Shown here: positions 1 through 16,000 of the stretch, one piece after another
How positions within the stretch are numbered: position 1 is the first letter of the stretch
How the letters are laid out: every line of letters begins with the position of its first letter
Assembly (NCBI GenBank): GCA_039096225.1
Contig: JBBPEB010000033.1
Location: forward strand, 165,001-229,000
Reading direction: 5' to 3'
DNA from: Blastocystis sp. Blastoise
Taxonomy: Eukaryota > Sar > Bigyra > Opalinata > Blastocystidae
Length of the DNA stretch: 64,000 nucleotides
Position numbers and translations under genes: made by a program
Notes under the pieces: generated by a model
What the model saw: only the letters and a program-made list of their open reading frames with translations
Told to the model about the DNA's origin: nothing
Database searches by the model: none

Positions 1-1565
1 AACTTGTAACAGAAAGAGATAATTCAAAATCAGACTCGGATACTGTATATAATTATTGTCTTTATTTCTTATCTGTTTTTGTTTGTTTAGTATAAAGATA
101 TTTTATTGAATTCCTGGAATCATATATTATCTCTATTTAACCACGAATATTTACATTTATATCATTCTCTTCTTCGTCTTCAACAAGTAGATAATTCATG
201 CAAGTATATTAATAGTATTATTATATTGAGTATTAATTGTATTTATGATTCTATACAAGTTTATTATTTAAAAGATAATCATAATAATCATAATAATCAT
301 AATAATCATAATAATCATAATCATAATCATAATCATAATAATATTAATCATAATCATAATCATATATTCCATAGTGAATTTGCTATAGAAATCAAGAAAT
401 ATAGCAGTTTAATCGATAGTACAAATAATAAGAAACAAGTATACTATTATCTATAATACATATAATATAATATAATATAATATATAGGCTGTATCTTCTA
501 TGATGATCTCGCAACAAAAACAAATTTCAAATTTATTCACAAAATATACATTAAAAGTATATACTTAAACATTATTCATTCTATTAATGACTTTGTTCCT
601 AGAGTGAGGATTGTGTCTCTAAGGATTCTATTACTCATTCTATATTAACTACTTCTCTCCAAGCCTCAATTCCCACGGTTTTATCTATCATAACTTATTT
701 CGAAAACCCTTTATTTACTCAACTATATACTTATTTCTCTTCATTTATCACTTATACAGCCATAGTATATATATATATATTATTGTTATTATTATATTCT
801 TATTATCTTATAGTATATATATATTTTAATCTTATTATGTACTTATAGTCTAAATCCCCCATTGATCCCTCACAAATATTAACGGCAATCCCTGGATTTC
901 TACAATGTGAAGAGGGAATCGAAGAGTACAAGAATAGTATTTCTACAATCCCTCATCCATATGCCAACGAATTCTTTTCGAAAGATCATACAAAATGCAG
1001 ATACCTTGAGGATAGTACACAATTTGAATTATTATATAATGATATAAAATTATTGGCTGGATTTATTTCAGAGAGAATTCAGCTTTTCGATGAAAATATA
1101 ATTTATAACTCAGTTTCATTTCATTCAAAAGAAACTCTTCAAACTCTCCAATCATATACAAAGAAAGATATGACGTCAGCATTAGATCACGTGACATCGT
1201 TGTTACACATAATGGAGGATTCTTCAATCTTATTGGTTCATACTATTCATGACACACCTGGCTTCATCGATTATTTATTTATTACTATAGAAAAAGAAAA
1301 TAATAAGGTGAATTACATATCCAGTATATTAAAATCCCTCAATACTCAAATAGATTCATATCGCTGTCATATAAACACTATTAATGAGAATAAGGACCTA
1401 TATATCAATTACATGAAAGAACTCTTAGAATATGTATATATATATATTTTATATATATTTTATATATATATAAATCAACTATCTATATATATATAGCTAA
1501 AGAAAGATATGAATCAACTCTTTTCTGATTATAATTTTACTCTCACATCGTCAAATATACTTTAA
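1..1565 (+). CDS. Unrecognised coiled-coil-like protein, 3' part of gene (partial)
   Basis: The gene enters from the left edge. Exons read 1-44, 91-438, 488-556, 603-764, 849-1433 and 1497-1565, with all junctions GT-AG and phase 0, giving about 424 residues and a TAA stop. I do not recognise the family. The first part is helical, then comes an Asn/His-rich low-complexity stretch (positions about 278-365, encoded by AAT/CAT repeats). The last 200 residues look helical and coiled-coil-like, with charged segments such as KKDMTSALDHVTSLL. No signal peptide, membrane segment or catalytic motif is visible in the part present. It converges on the GNPTAB-like gene. The exon chain is well supported by frame closure; the function is unknown. 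Confidence 0.7.
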
Positions 1566-2099
1566 TTCTGAGGTTAATCATTATATATTAATTAATTGAA
1601 TTTACTCTATTGCATGTTTTCTGTCTAATTATTCTACAAGTTCTTCAACGTTATTTTTTAACAGTATTCACTTTTAGTTTTGTTTGTATATAATAAATAT
1701 ATGGGAAAGCGTATAGATAATCAAGTATTTATGTATATATAAGTTACCAAAGAAAAACACAACAAAAGTATATAATAATGTACATTTATAAAACACAAGT
1801 AGTAATTAATAACAAATAAATATATAAAAGATGTATATAAATAAGTAGCTAAGAGAGAACATCTTTTGTTTGTGTCGATGTTGTCACATGATTCTTCGAT
1901 GCCATTAATCTATATATATAAAGGTATATTATAGATCATATAGCATAATAGTTATTTAGATATATATAAAGGTATATTATAGATCATATAGCATAATAGT
2001 TATTTAGATATATATAAAGGTATATTATAGATAATAGATAGTATAGTAGTTATTTAGATATATATAAAGGTATATTATAGATAATAGATAGTATAGTAG
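1566..2099. other. Intergenic between convergent genes; nothing coding seen
   Basis: This AT-rich stretch separates the stop of the + strand gene from the stop of the GNPTAB-like gene. It holds most of a 48-bp tandem repeat (see separate entry). No RNA gene or further reading frame is supported. Confidence 0.6.
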
Positions 2100-2110
2100 T
2101 TATAAATATA
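1913..2110. repeat. Tandem repeat, about 48 bp, four copies
   Basis: Four copies start with the word AAGGTATATTATAGAT at 1921, 1969, 2017 and 2067, so spacing is 48, 48 and 50 bp. The last two copies share a variant (AATAGATAGTATAGTAG) absent from the first two. The right end touches the stop codon of the GNPTAB-like gene at 2100-2102. Confidence 0.85.
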
Positions 2111-2812
2111 TATATATATACTCTGATATAAATCCATAAGCAAAAATAATAAGGAGACCAGCGAAAAACACAAATGAATACTGTTCCAATAACTTATAAC
2201 GCATAATCTTATTCTTGTAATAATTTATATTTAAATACATATTTTGTAAATCTATATATATATTATTATTAAGATTAACTTAATATCAAAACAATCATAT
2301 AGAAATAAATGGTTTATAATAATAATATTATTATTATTATTAATATATATATATACGTCGGTCATATTCGAAAGGAGAGGGGAATGGGAAGAAGGAATCA
2401 TAAAAGTCTTTTAAGGCCTTAATAACCGCGGGGGAAGGAGAGTTCATGTCATCATTAATGCAAATAAACTTGGAATGACGAGCACGAATACTATCCAATT
2501 TCTCAGTAGTATAATTATAATCGTCATTAATCATTTCAAAGGCAACTGATTGGTCATCTGTAGTATCCACGTGATCTTCAATGTGCGTCATGGGTGATAA
2601 ATCTAATTTTTGACGTTGAATTACGTTTGATTTAACCGATGACACAGCTTCGTCACATGCCATAAATAATTCAAATCTATATATAGAATGAATAGTATTA
2701 ATAGTATTCTTTATTTTTAATTTTGACTTTGATTATATTATATATTATATATTATATTTTATATTATTTTTTATATTCATATTTATATTTATAGTCCACA
2801 TCCTCTCTCTTA

Positions 2813-2855
<43 letters not shown>

Positions 2856-5800
2856 GTAACAGCCGGTTTAAATTTTGTGATTCGTTTATATTGGCCATCG
2901 TGATCCTCATATTCTGTAACAGTAACAGCCTCTGGAGATATACATCGACTTAATCTCTCTACCTTCCTATATATACATATAATAATACTTATATATAATA
3001 ATAAACTAAACATATATATATAATATATAATAATAAACTAAATAAATATATATATATATATGTAATATAAATATACTCATCATTAATCTTTCCATCTTGA
3101 ATCATAGCTAGTAAAGTTCTATATTCATTAATATCAGCAATACCATCATGATTTGTATCTATAAACATATCCCATACCGCTCTTAAAGAATCAATTTCCT
3201 TCTCTTTCTCTCTTTCCATCATATATCGGAAATAAGTAAAAGCATATTGCATGTCTTCAACATCACGAAACCGATGGGAGGATGTCTTCTCAAATTCACC
3301 ACTAAAACGATGAGATACTTCCTCAAGCACGTGTTTATTCAACATATGAGGCATGTGCGCAGGCACGTGAGGCTTCCCTTTGACTTTCCCAAATACATTA
3401 ATAAATTGTTTAATAGTATATATAAGAGACTCTCTATATGTATCTACCAATCTTCTTCCTATATATATATATATATTATATTATATATATACAGATATCA
3501 ACATGGAATTATTTTATAATATATTTATAGTATGGAAAAATAGATTATAAACATTATAGATATAAAAAATATAATAATTATTATTATTTTTATTAATATA
3601 TATATATATATATACCATGTGCATCTCGTTGGCCATCAATAATTTCCCGCTCTTGCTCTGCGCGGTAAGATTCATATACAGAGGGATTAATAGAATCATC
3701 TCCTTCTCCTTCTGTGTCTTCATCCCCGTGGGAATAATAAGCATAATCATCATCATGAACAAGTTCTTCGTAAATAGAATCATAATCATAATCTTGGGAA
3801 AACCCAGTTTCATCCGTGATATTAGAAGTATTTCCATAAATAAAAGTATTCTTATGTAGAGCAGCCTTTCCCGTGAGAATCTCATGGATCTCTTGGAGAT
3901 CCGATGTACCGAATCGTAACGTAAAGTAACGACGCACGTGAGGTGAGCCAAGGTCAAGAGTAACATTATTAAAGAGAATTTGTTTATTTATATAGTTATA
4001 TATAAGCATATCGTTAACATCTTCTTTGATTACTGTTGTTAGAGATGACTGTGTTTCATTGTTCTCAGAGACTGGAATAGTATTCTCCATTGTCTCATTA
4101 ATTGGATTTACCATTTTAATATTATTTGAAAAACTATAAATAAATTTAAAAAATAAATAAATAATATAAATAAAATAAATAAATAATATTAATTAAATAA
4201 ATAAATAAATAAATTTAAAAAATAAACATATATATATATACATTTGAGTATCTAAATATTCATATAATTCTTTCAATTTCTTATGTTTATCCTATATAAA
4301 TATAACGTTATATACATATATAAGAGAGAACTATCAAACAATATATATATATACTTACTTGATTACACATAGTTTGAACTTCTTTCTGAATCCCGTGGGA
4401 ATCAATCTCTAATGAAATAGCTATTTTTGGTTTCTCAATTCTCTCTTTATATATATATCGTATACGATCTAATCCCTCCTTTTCTATAACGTATATCGTT
4501 TGATTGGTCAATTCATCTTGAATTGTATCTTTTATATATGGATGAATAGTCTTCTTATAATATTGATTTTCCGTGAATATTCCTAAGTCTATAGCACAAT
4601 GAAGTTCTTTAACTACGGGAATACAGAGATTAATAGTTTTATACTCAGGATATAAATAGGATAATATATGTCTACTTCCTATATGTATATGTTGATATAT
4701 ACATGTAGAATATTTATAGGTAAGAGATATATTAGTATAAATAGAATTATGTTGAGTTAAATATTGTCTATAAATCTGGCGACAAGAATGACGCGGCTTA
4801 TAATTCGGATAAGTTGACATCAGACGTGTCTGAATATTACTGGATCCCAAATAAATCGTCTCTGGAGAAGAAGAGGCAGAGAGAGGGATCGTTTGGCGGG
4901 AAATGGGGGATACCTTTGAAGGATTTGTATTCTGTACTATAACTGTATCATTAATGAGTAATTCCCCGTGAATAATATCAATATCTGTTGAATTCTTCTC
5001 TTTTCCCTGAGAAAAAGATACAGGATAGAGTATAGGGTCTTCTTCAGAGAGATTTATATATCCATTATTTGTATATAGATCTTCTTGAGAATATTTATAC
5101 GTATAGAGAAGATCATAGTCTTTATAGATATTTGGTATATAGAGATTATTAGATATAGTGATATAACCCTCATTAGATATGTTACGCACGTGATATGGAA
5201 CACTAGTAAATGGACAATCGAATACCATACTTTGTGGAGTTTCCACTTCTCTTGTTTTGGAATACAATTCTAAATAATGAATTAGATTTGTATCGAGACA
5301 TTTTGTTTTAATTTCATCGGTTTTTCCTTCTGGAATAGTGTTATTTTCTCCATTTCCTAGAGGATGAAGCATAACAAAGGCAGGTGGCATCATGACATCA
5401 TCAAGATCCCCGTGGTTATCCACAGTTTCTATATGTTCTCCTTGTATATCTCCAAATGGATCTGTATATATAGGTATATATAATGTTGAATAATGTTGAG
5501 TAATATTATAGAGAGAGCAGTAATAAGGGGTCATATCCGGCAGGGGAGACCAAATGTCGATGAAGGGGAGGGAGAAAGGCACTCGAAGGATGGTGAAGGA
5601 ATAAGAGAGAATAGACTCCTATATAAATATATAGTCATATATATATATATATATATACATCTAATGTCTTAACCTTAATAACCATGGGAATAGATGATGA
5701 GATAGATGTGTTATATATAGTTGTAAATATAATAACTAACGATTTATAATAAGAAGAATAAATACTCTGATAAACTTCAACTATATATAGTATTTCGTTA

Positions 5801-6240
5801 GTGATTAATAAATATATAAAATACAATAATACTAATAATAATTATTATTATATATGTATATACAGTCATCAGGGAAACTGATTTCAGAAATAGTATTATT
5901 ATTCTCGACAAATGATTGGATATCTAGAAATGAGTATTGAAATCGACTATCCAGAAGAAGTTTTTCTGGAGATGTTGGTGTTAATGTGACTTTAAAGGGA
6001 TGGTCTGTTGCTAATTGTTTAGATATCTCTATATAAGGTAATATATATATATATGATTAAGTATATAATGTAATATATATATATATAGATACCCCCATGA
6101 ATAAAATTGGTATCATTAAGAGGAATATCTAGAATTGTGTTCATTTCTGTCATTTCTACTCCGTACAAATTGATTCCACAATCGAATCCATCGAATCCAC
6201 ATTCTTTATTGTTACAACCTCTATCACATGTCTATATATA

Positions 6241-6337
<97 letters not shown>

Positions 6338-7512
6338 TCCATCTCCAATCCAATTGGATGGGCAACCACTTTTACACGTGCCCTTACTAACTATAATATA
6401 ATATAATATAATATAATATAATATAATATAATATAATATAATATAATATAATATAATATAATATAATATAATATAATATAATATAATAGTTTATAATAGT
6501 TTATAATAGTTTATAATAGTTTATAATAGTTTATAATAGTTTATAATAGTTTATAATAGTTTATAATAGTTTATAATAGTTTATAATAGTTTATAATAGT
6601 TTATAATATAATATAATATAATATAATATAATATAATATAATATAATATAATATAATATAATATAATATAATATAATATAATATAATATAATATAATATA
6701 ATATAATATAATATAATATAATATAATATAATATAATATAATATAATATAATATAATATAATATAATATAATATAATATAATATAATATAATATAATATA
6801 ATATAATATAATATAATATAATATAATATAATATAATATAATATAATATAATATAATATAATATAATATAATATAATATAATATAATATAATATAATATA
6901 ATATAATATAATATAATATAATATAATATAATATAATATAATATAATATAATATAATATAATATAATATAATATAATATAATATAATATAATATAATATA
7001 ATATAATAATATATAATATATACCTGGTTTTTCACTACTTGTGCTTCCGTGTCCATAATTATAGGATTCTTTACCTTTCTCACTTGTTGAATCATTCCCC
7101 TGGGAATTCTTGTCTTTACAGTCACCTAAATCAAATAAACATGAGGCAACATTACAGGCACTATCACAATAACCATCTCCTAAATATTCCCAATTGCCTA
7201 TATAGTATAATATATACTATATTCATGTAGATATGATATATTAAAATAAATATAGCAAAATATAAATATACTAACCAATAAATCTCTATAACAATAAAAA
7301 AAATAAACATATATATATACAATAATCTGCACATTTTGGTGTTTCCCAAGATTCGAAGAACTTCTGACCTTTTTGAATGGATAAGAAATCTTGAGGCCAC
7401 GTGACTGACCCCAACATGACGTCATCATTAAAGTATAAGAACCAATCGGATAATCCGGGGATTTGATGAAGATGAGTTTCAATAGCAGGAGAAGAAAAAG
7501 TAGGCAAATGAC

Positions 7513-7561
<49 letters not shown>

Positions 7562-8220
7562 TATTATATATTATATAGTTAATAAAAAAATGTATAAAAA
7601 TATCTAACAACATAATATATAAGTAAATCAATAAACACTATTATATACATATAATATCATAAATAAATCAATAAACACTATTATATATATAACACATACG
7701 TTTTATTAGTGAATATTTCTTCGTGGGTCACGACTTGAATCTTCTTATTATTGATATCTAACCACGAAGGTATTTGACCATTTGTTACTAAATATACCTT
7801 ACGAATCCAAGGAGCATAGGTAAATAATGACCGAAAAGAGTATCTAAAAGTGATATATAAAAACTATCAATCTTTTATATACTTTAATTCATTATTATCT
7901 CGATAACGATTTTGAGAAATAGCCATATCTTCCATTTCTAAAGTTTCATTATCATGTAATTTTTCATGAAGATATTGCTTTTTATATTCGTACATTTGTT
8001 TAAACCATATAGGGTCTGAACCATTTACCCAAGTATAAACAACGTCAATTGCTGGTATGCATAAGTGATAATCAAAAGGTTTTCCTCCTAAATTATTAGA
8101 ATATTCATTAGAACAATAGGATTCTTCATTTTCAACACGTAATTTTAAAGAAGAATTAACAGAATATGTCAATAAAAGAACTGAAAAAGCAAAATATATC
8201 AAGAATCCACATCTAAACAT
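2100..8220 (-). CDS. GNPTAB: GlcNAc-1-phosphotransferase alpha/beta-like (Stealth) protein
   Basis: Members of this family transfer GlcNAc-1-phosphate to mannose residues on lysosomal enzymes in the Golgi. Fifteen exons, descending: 8220-7883, 7843-7700, 7511-7321, 7197-7024, 6390-6338, 6231-6093, 6028-5864, 5780-5659, 5618-4359, 4291-4242, 4133-3616, 3458-3077, 2966-2856, 2676-2357, 2251-2100. They close in frame to 1372 residues, close to the 1256 of human GNPTAB. Visible features: N-terminal membrane anchor (5-20); Stealth CR1 [13 protein letters not shown] (58-70); CR2 with FNDDVMLG (about 190); two LNR modules (about 220-252 and 287-317); CR3 with VPAHMPHM (about 1078); an EF-hand-like loop [12 protein letters not shown] (about 1155); CR4 with KFICINDDM (about 1285); and a C-terminal membrane segment (about 1345-1365). 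The middle spacer (exon 9) is poorly conserved. The proteolytic alpha/beta cleavage site cannot be placed. Introns include a 39-bp intron and the 633-bp satellite intron. Confidence 0.95.
6232..6337 (-). repeat. Intron consisting almost only of (TA)n
   Basis: Intron 5 of the GNPTAB-like gene, lying between the exons of its second LNR module. It begins GTATATAT, ends TATATAG on the minus strand, and contains essentially only TA dinucleotides over about 100 bp. Confidence 0.85.
6391..7023 (-). repeat. 633-bp intron built of TATAA pentamers and a decamer block
   Basis: Intron 4 of the GNPTAB-like gene. On the + strand it is TATAA pentamers (about 6395-6486), twelve decamers of the type TTATAATAGT (6481-6600), then about 80 further TATAA pentamers to near 7006. 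It has a normal GT donor and AG acceptor. The pentamer has no stop in the minus frame, so it reads as a spurious YYIIL repeat; it is not coding. Confidence 0.9.
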
Positions 8221-9170
8221 TATATAGTTATATTATATTATAATCGTTAGAGTATACATAAAAATAGAACTGTATTTTGAAGATAGAATTGTTAACAAAC
8301 AACTTTTTGAACGTTTCATTATCCTTTCAGGAAGAGAGCGATTACTTGTATCATCTCCCATTTATGTACTGTTTCAAATAAAGAAGGATAAAATAAAAAG
8401 AGTATTTAAAGAACACATTTGTTAAAAACATGGAATACTTGAAGAATTCTCTTTTAAAATCAAGATTTTCATGGAAGCATCATTTTTTTTACTTTTTATT
8501 TATTTACTTTAGTTATATAGAGAATCGAATAATTAAATGTTATTTTAAAATAAAAATATTCAAATAATACTGTTTTAAATAAAAATTCTCAAAATAAATA
8601 ATTGATTTTATAGATCAATAGAAGTATTTGTTTAAGCATCATTTTTTAATGGATACAGTGAAGTATGTCAATTAGAACATTGATTGGATTGTTTATTTTA
8701 TCAAAAGAATTATGAAAATACGATAATGAGTGTGTATCAATAAAAAGCACAACAACTACAGAGAATACGAATCTTAAATATCCAGAGTATGTAAGAACAA
8801 ACATATGAGTTAATTTAATTGAAAAAAAAATGTAAGAAGAACAAAAATAAAATGATATATAAGATATGAAAAATGAAAAATGGAAAAAAATAATATACAT
8901 GAATTAATGTTACTATAGAGACTATTTTTATAAGTATTGTTGTTGAATTAATGGATTAAAATAAATAGAAAGAAATCAATAATATTATATGATTATAAAT
9001 ATAGAGGATATATATGAAACATGAAAAAAGATCAAATATATTTATAGAAATGAAAACAAATAAATAATGATATGATAATAATGTATATATAAAATATTTG
9101 TCGAATATTCTTTGAAGTAAAGGCACTAGTGTTATTAGCAGAAGACTCGTCAATGATAACAGATGATATA
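8221..9170. other. Intergenic; upstream of GNPTAB-like gene
   Basis: It separates the start of the GNPTAB-like gene from the stop of the receptor gene, both on the minus strand. It is AT-rich with A and T runs. I see no convincing reading frame, RNA gene or repeat. Confidence 0.5.
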
Positions 9171-12031
<2,861 letters not shown>

Positions 12032-13026
12032 TCCTTAATTGATACTTTGATGTATATTCCTATGATCAAAAAGAAAATGAAGAGAAAATAAGAAAAATAT
12101 GTTCTTAAAATGGATAACACAAAGGTTAAATACACACTTTCCAAATTGAAACAACTACAAAAAACACTTTATGATTAACGAAAAACCAAGGAAATACTAT
12201 CACAATTTCTTATGCTAACAAAACTGTGTATTTACTGAATAAGATATGCTTTAATTCTTGTTTTATTTATCAAAAGCAATTTGCATAAACATATGGTATC
12301 TTCTGTGAACTAGTTATCCAAAAAAATAGCGCTTGATGAGTAACACGATTTTAAATATATTACTTAATATGTGTTATTTTAAGTTAACTTATAATTAAAA
12401 ATGATAATACATAAATAGAAAAACAATAAAATGCATATATCTGAATTGAAAACAACGAATCCATTTTCTAATAAATATTATAAATTAAATTAAATTCTAT
12501 AAATAAAAATCAAATTACAAATATATTGAATATCTTTTTCCCATAATATAAAGTCTATTCGATAATTTGCTTCTATAAAAACTCTTTGATTTTTAAAAGA
12601 AAGCATGATCATCTATTAGTTAGACAACATAATAATTGATTAGTTATTACCTAACACTAATTGATCTCTATGTTTAAAATAGATTTACAAATTATCAAAT
12701 TATTTTCATTTATATTATGTTTGTAAATATATATAATATATATATATGACTCTAATAACTTTAGAACTATCAATTATATATATATAATAAATTGTATTCA
12801 ATAAAATACAATAATTTTTCTTGTTATGACTATTTTTTTCCATGTTATTAACGAAAAAAGTAATTTATATTCAAGTCGATAATCATAGTTAATATGAAAA
12901 ATACACATATTTTTATGATCTTATATATATATATATATTAAAACATAATAAATAAAAACAAAACACATGTAATATTAGAATAAATATTGTTACATAAAAA
13001 AATGTTTAGATTATATATTAAACACT
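12032..13026. other. Intergenic; upstream of receptor gene
   Basis: AT-rich spacer between two minus-strand genes. It contains scattered homopolymers and short TA runs. No gene or structured element is supported. Confidence 0.5.
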
Positions 13027-16000
13027 TTAAACTTTAGTAGCCTTAGCTTCCTTCTTAGCAGGAACTTTAGTAGCAGCCTTAGGGACAGCACCTAATTTCT
13101 TATGATTAGATTTCTTACCCTTAGCACCTTTAGCACGATTCATAATACAGAAGACAACAATAGCAACAGCAATGACAACAAAGATAACAACAACAACAAT
13201 AAGAATAATCATACCAGTAGTCATAGGATTGTGATTTGTTACCTTAACGCTAGCAGTATCAACAGAAGCACTTTGAAGAGAAGCAAAAGCAGTACTATCT
13301 TGAACACGTAAATTATTAGCTAAAGAGTTAGAAAGATTATTAACAGTAGAACGTACAGCTTCTACATTAGAAGCAGCAGTATCAACTCGAACAACAACTT
13401 GAGCACCAGCAGCATAGAAATTACCATCAGAAATACTTTCAACAGCAATACCAGTAGCAACAACACCATAAGATTGAACAGCATTGAAGAATACTCTTTG
13501 AATAGCAGCTATTTGTCGACCTTGAATTTGAGCAGCAGACATACCAACAAGTCTTATAGGGAATTTAACAAAAGAACGATCAGCAGAAGGATTATCATTA
13601 GAAGATACAGTAACACAAGTAGAAACATCTTCAGTTCCCCAAATACCACTAGTACCAGAAACAGTACAAACACGAGAACGAATAGCAGTAGTAGAACCAG
13701 AACAAAGAATATAAGCAGTAGTACCAGCTTCAGTTTCAGGCCAAGTACTATCAGCACTACAAACCTTATTGTTAATAGTAAGATAGAAGGTAGCAATACC
13801 TTGTTTGTTAGGGTTAAGAGCAGTTAAAGTGTACATTAATTGACCTTGAGCAGCAGTAGGAGTACCAGAGATAACACCAGCTTGAGCATTAAGAGTAAGA
13901 CCAGTAGGAAGAGCAGGAGTAACAGTCCAAGACTGAACATAGTTAGTAGCAGTAGGAACAATATTTACATTATCACCTTTATAAACAGTATATTGTTGTT
14001 GAGGAATAGTAATAATAGGAGCTTTGTAAGTACAAGCATCATTAACAGCTCCCCAAATTGCATTAGAACCACAAATTCTAGTCATTTGACCTTCTTTCTG
14101 AGTATCAGTACAAGCAAGAGTAGCAGTTTGACCAGCAGCAGTTACAGGCCAAGTACCATCAGCAGCACATTGAGGATTAATAACAGTAATAGAAATAGAA
14201 GTAGTACCACTAGTATTAGGATTAGTAGCAGTAACAAGATAAGAAGAAGTAGCTACAGCAACAACAGGAGTACCAGAAATTTGACCATTAGCAGCATTGA
14301 ATACTAATCCAGAAGGAAGAGTAGGAGTAATAGTCCAAGAAGTAGCATAACCCGTAATAGTAGGAGTAACAGGAGTAATAGCTACATTGATATTAGTACT
14401 AATAGTAGCAGGATTATAAGCAATAACAGGTTGAGCATAAACACAAGAATTAACTTCAGCAGCCCAAGTAGCAGGATCAGTATTAAGACATTGTCTAGTT
14501 CTAGAACCAGTTTGATATTGAGAAGGACAAGCTAAAGTAGCAGTAGCACCACGAGCAGTACTAGGCCATTCGCCATCAGCAGGACAAGTTAAAGTACTAA
14601 CACTAATAGTAAGAGTAACAGTAACAGTATTTGTACCAACAGCAGTAATAGTATAAACTTGAACATTAGAAGCTACAGTAGGAACACCACTAATAACACC
14701 ATTTTGGAATACTAAACCAGAAGGAAGAGTAAGAGGAGAAATAGACCAACTATTAATAGTACCAGTAGTACTAGGAATAATAGAAGCAATACTACCAACA
14801 GATAAAGTATAAGTAGTTTGAGGATAAGTTACAGTAACAGTACCACCAGCAGCTGTACAAGTACTAGTAACAGAACCCCAAGTAGGAGGAGAAGTAGCAA
14901 GACAAGGTCTAGTTTGAGAACCAGTTTGACCAGCAGGACAAGGTAAAGTAGCAATAGAACCAGGAGTAGTAATAGGCCAAGAACCTTCAACATTACAATA
15001 TTGTTGAGTAGAACCATTAACAACAATTTGAATAAGAACAGATTTAGTACCAGCACTATTAGTAGCAGTAATAGTATATTGACCTAAGTTAGCACCCATA
15101 GTAGGAGTACCAGAAATAGTACCAGTAGTAGCATCAAGAGCTAAACCAAAAGGAAGAGTAGGAGTAACAGTATAAGCAAGTTGAACAGCATCAATAGTAG
15201 GAATCATAGGAGTAATAGGAGTACTAACAGAGAATGTATATAAGGATTCAGGATAAGTGAAAGTAGTAGGAGCTGTAGGAGTACAAGCAGTAGCATCTTC
15301 AGCACCAAAAACACCTCCAGTACATAACTTCTTCTTATTACCACTAAGATATTGACCACAAGCCTTATAAGAATAAGCACCTTCAACAGCAGCAGGGAAT
15401 CCATCAGCAGTAGCAGCACAAACAGAAGTAATTCTCTTTATAGAGAATGAGATTTCAGATAATTGAAGATTAGCATTAGTACACCATTGACTATCACCAG
15501 CCATATTAGCATTATTACATGCAGTACTAGTAAATCTATAGATATTATAAGCTTTAGTAGGTAAGAAATCAAAAGTCTTTCCTTGTTTAAAGGCAGTAAA
15601 AACAACATTTTCAGCAATATGAAGAACATCCCAAGTAGAACCATTATCATTAGAACCTTCTAATTTCCAACCAGAAGGATGTCTAGAATTACAATCATTA
15701 GCATTAGTTACAGTATAAGAAGTAATAAATTCTTTTCTAGAATTAGTGTAAGTCCAAGTAGCCCAAATACCAGTACAGCCAGCTTGAGCTAGCCATTTAG
15801 TATCAACAGAACCATCAAATACTTTATCAATATTTTCAGCAGCAGCAGAATTAGGACCATTAGTAGCATAATTACCGTTAATAACTAAATTCTTACCGTC
15901 TTCAATCATAGAACCAGAAGCAGAGAAATAAGTGAATTGTTGAGTAATAGTACCCTTATGAGTTTCAATAGCTAATACATTTTGACCAGCAATAAAAGTA

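Noticed and set aside
6601-7125. Long open frame reading as a YYIIL repeat
   Set aside because: It is the translation of the TATAA satellite intron of GNPTAB plus a piece of exon 4 in a wrong frame; flanking exons splice across it in frame.
1434-7882. Idea that all introns are phase 0
   Set aside because: True for the first gene and the ODC-like gene, but GNPTAB and others have many phase 1 and 2 introns.
13399-14307. Several open frames antisense to or overlapping the surface-protein gene (Ser/Asn-rich or Leu-rich)
   Set aside because: They arise from the biased ACT/GCT/GTT codons of the real gene read in other frames, and none resembles a protein family.
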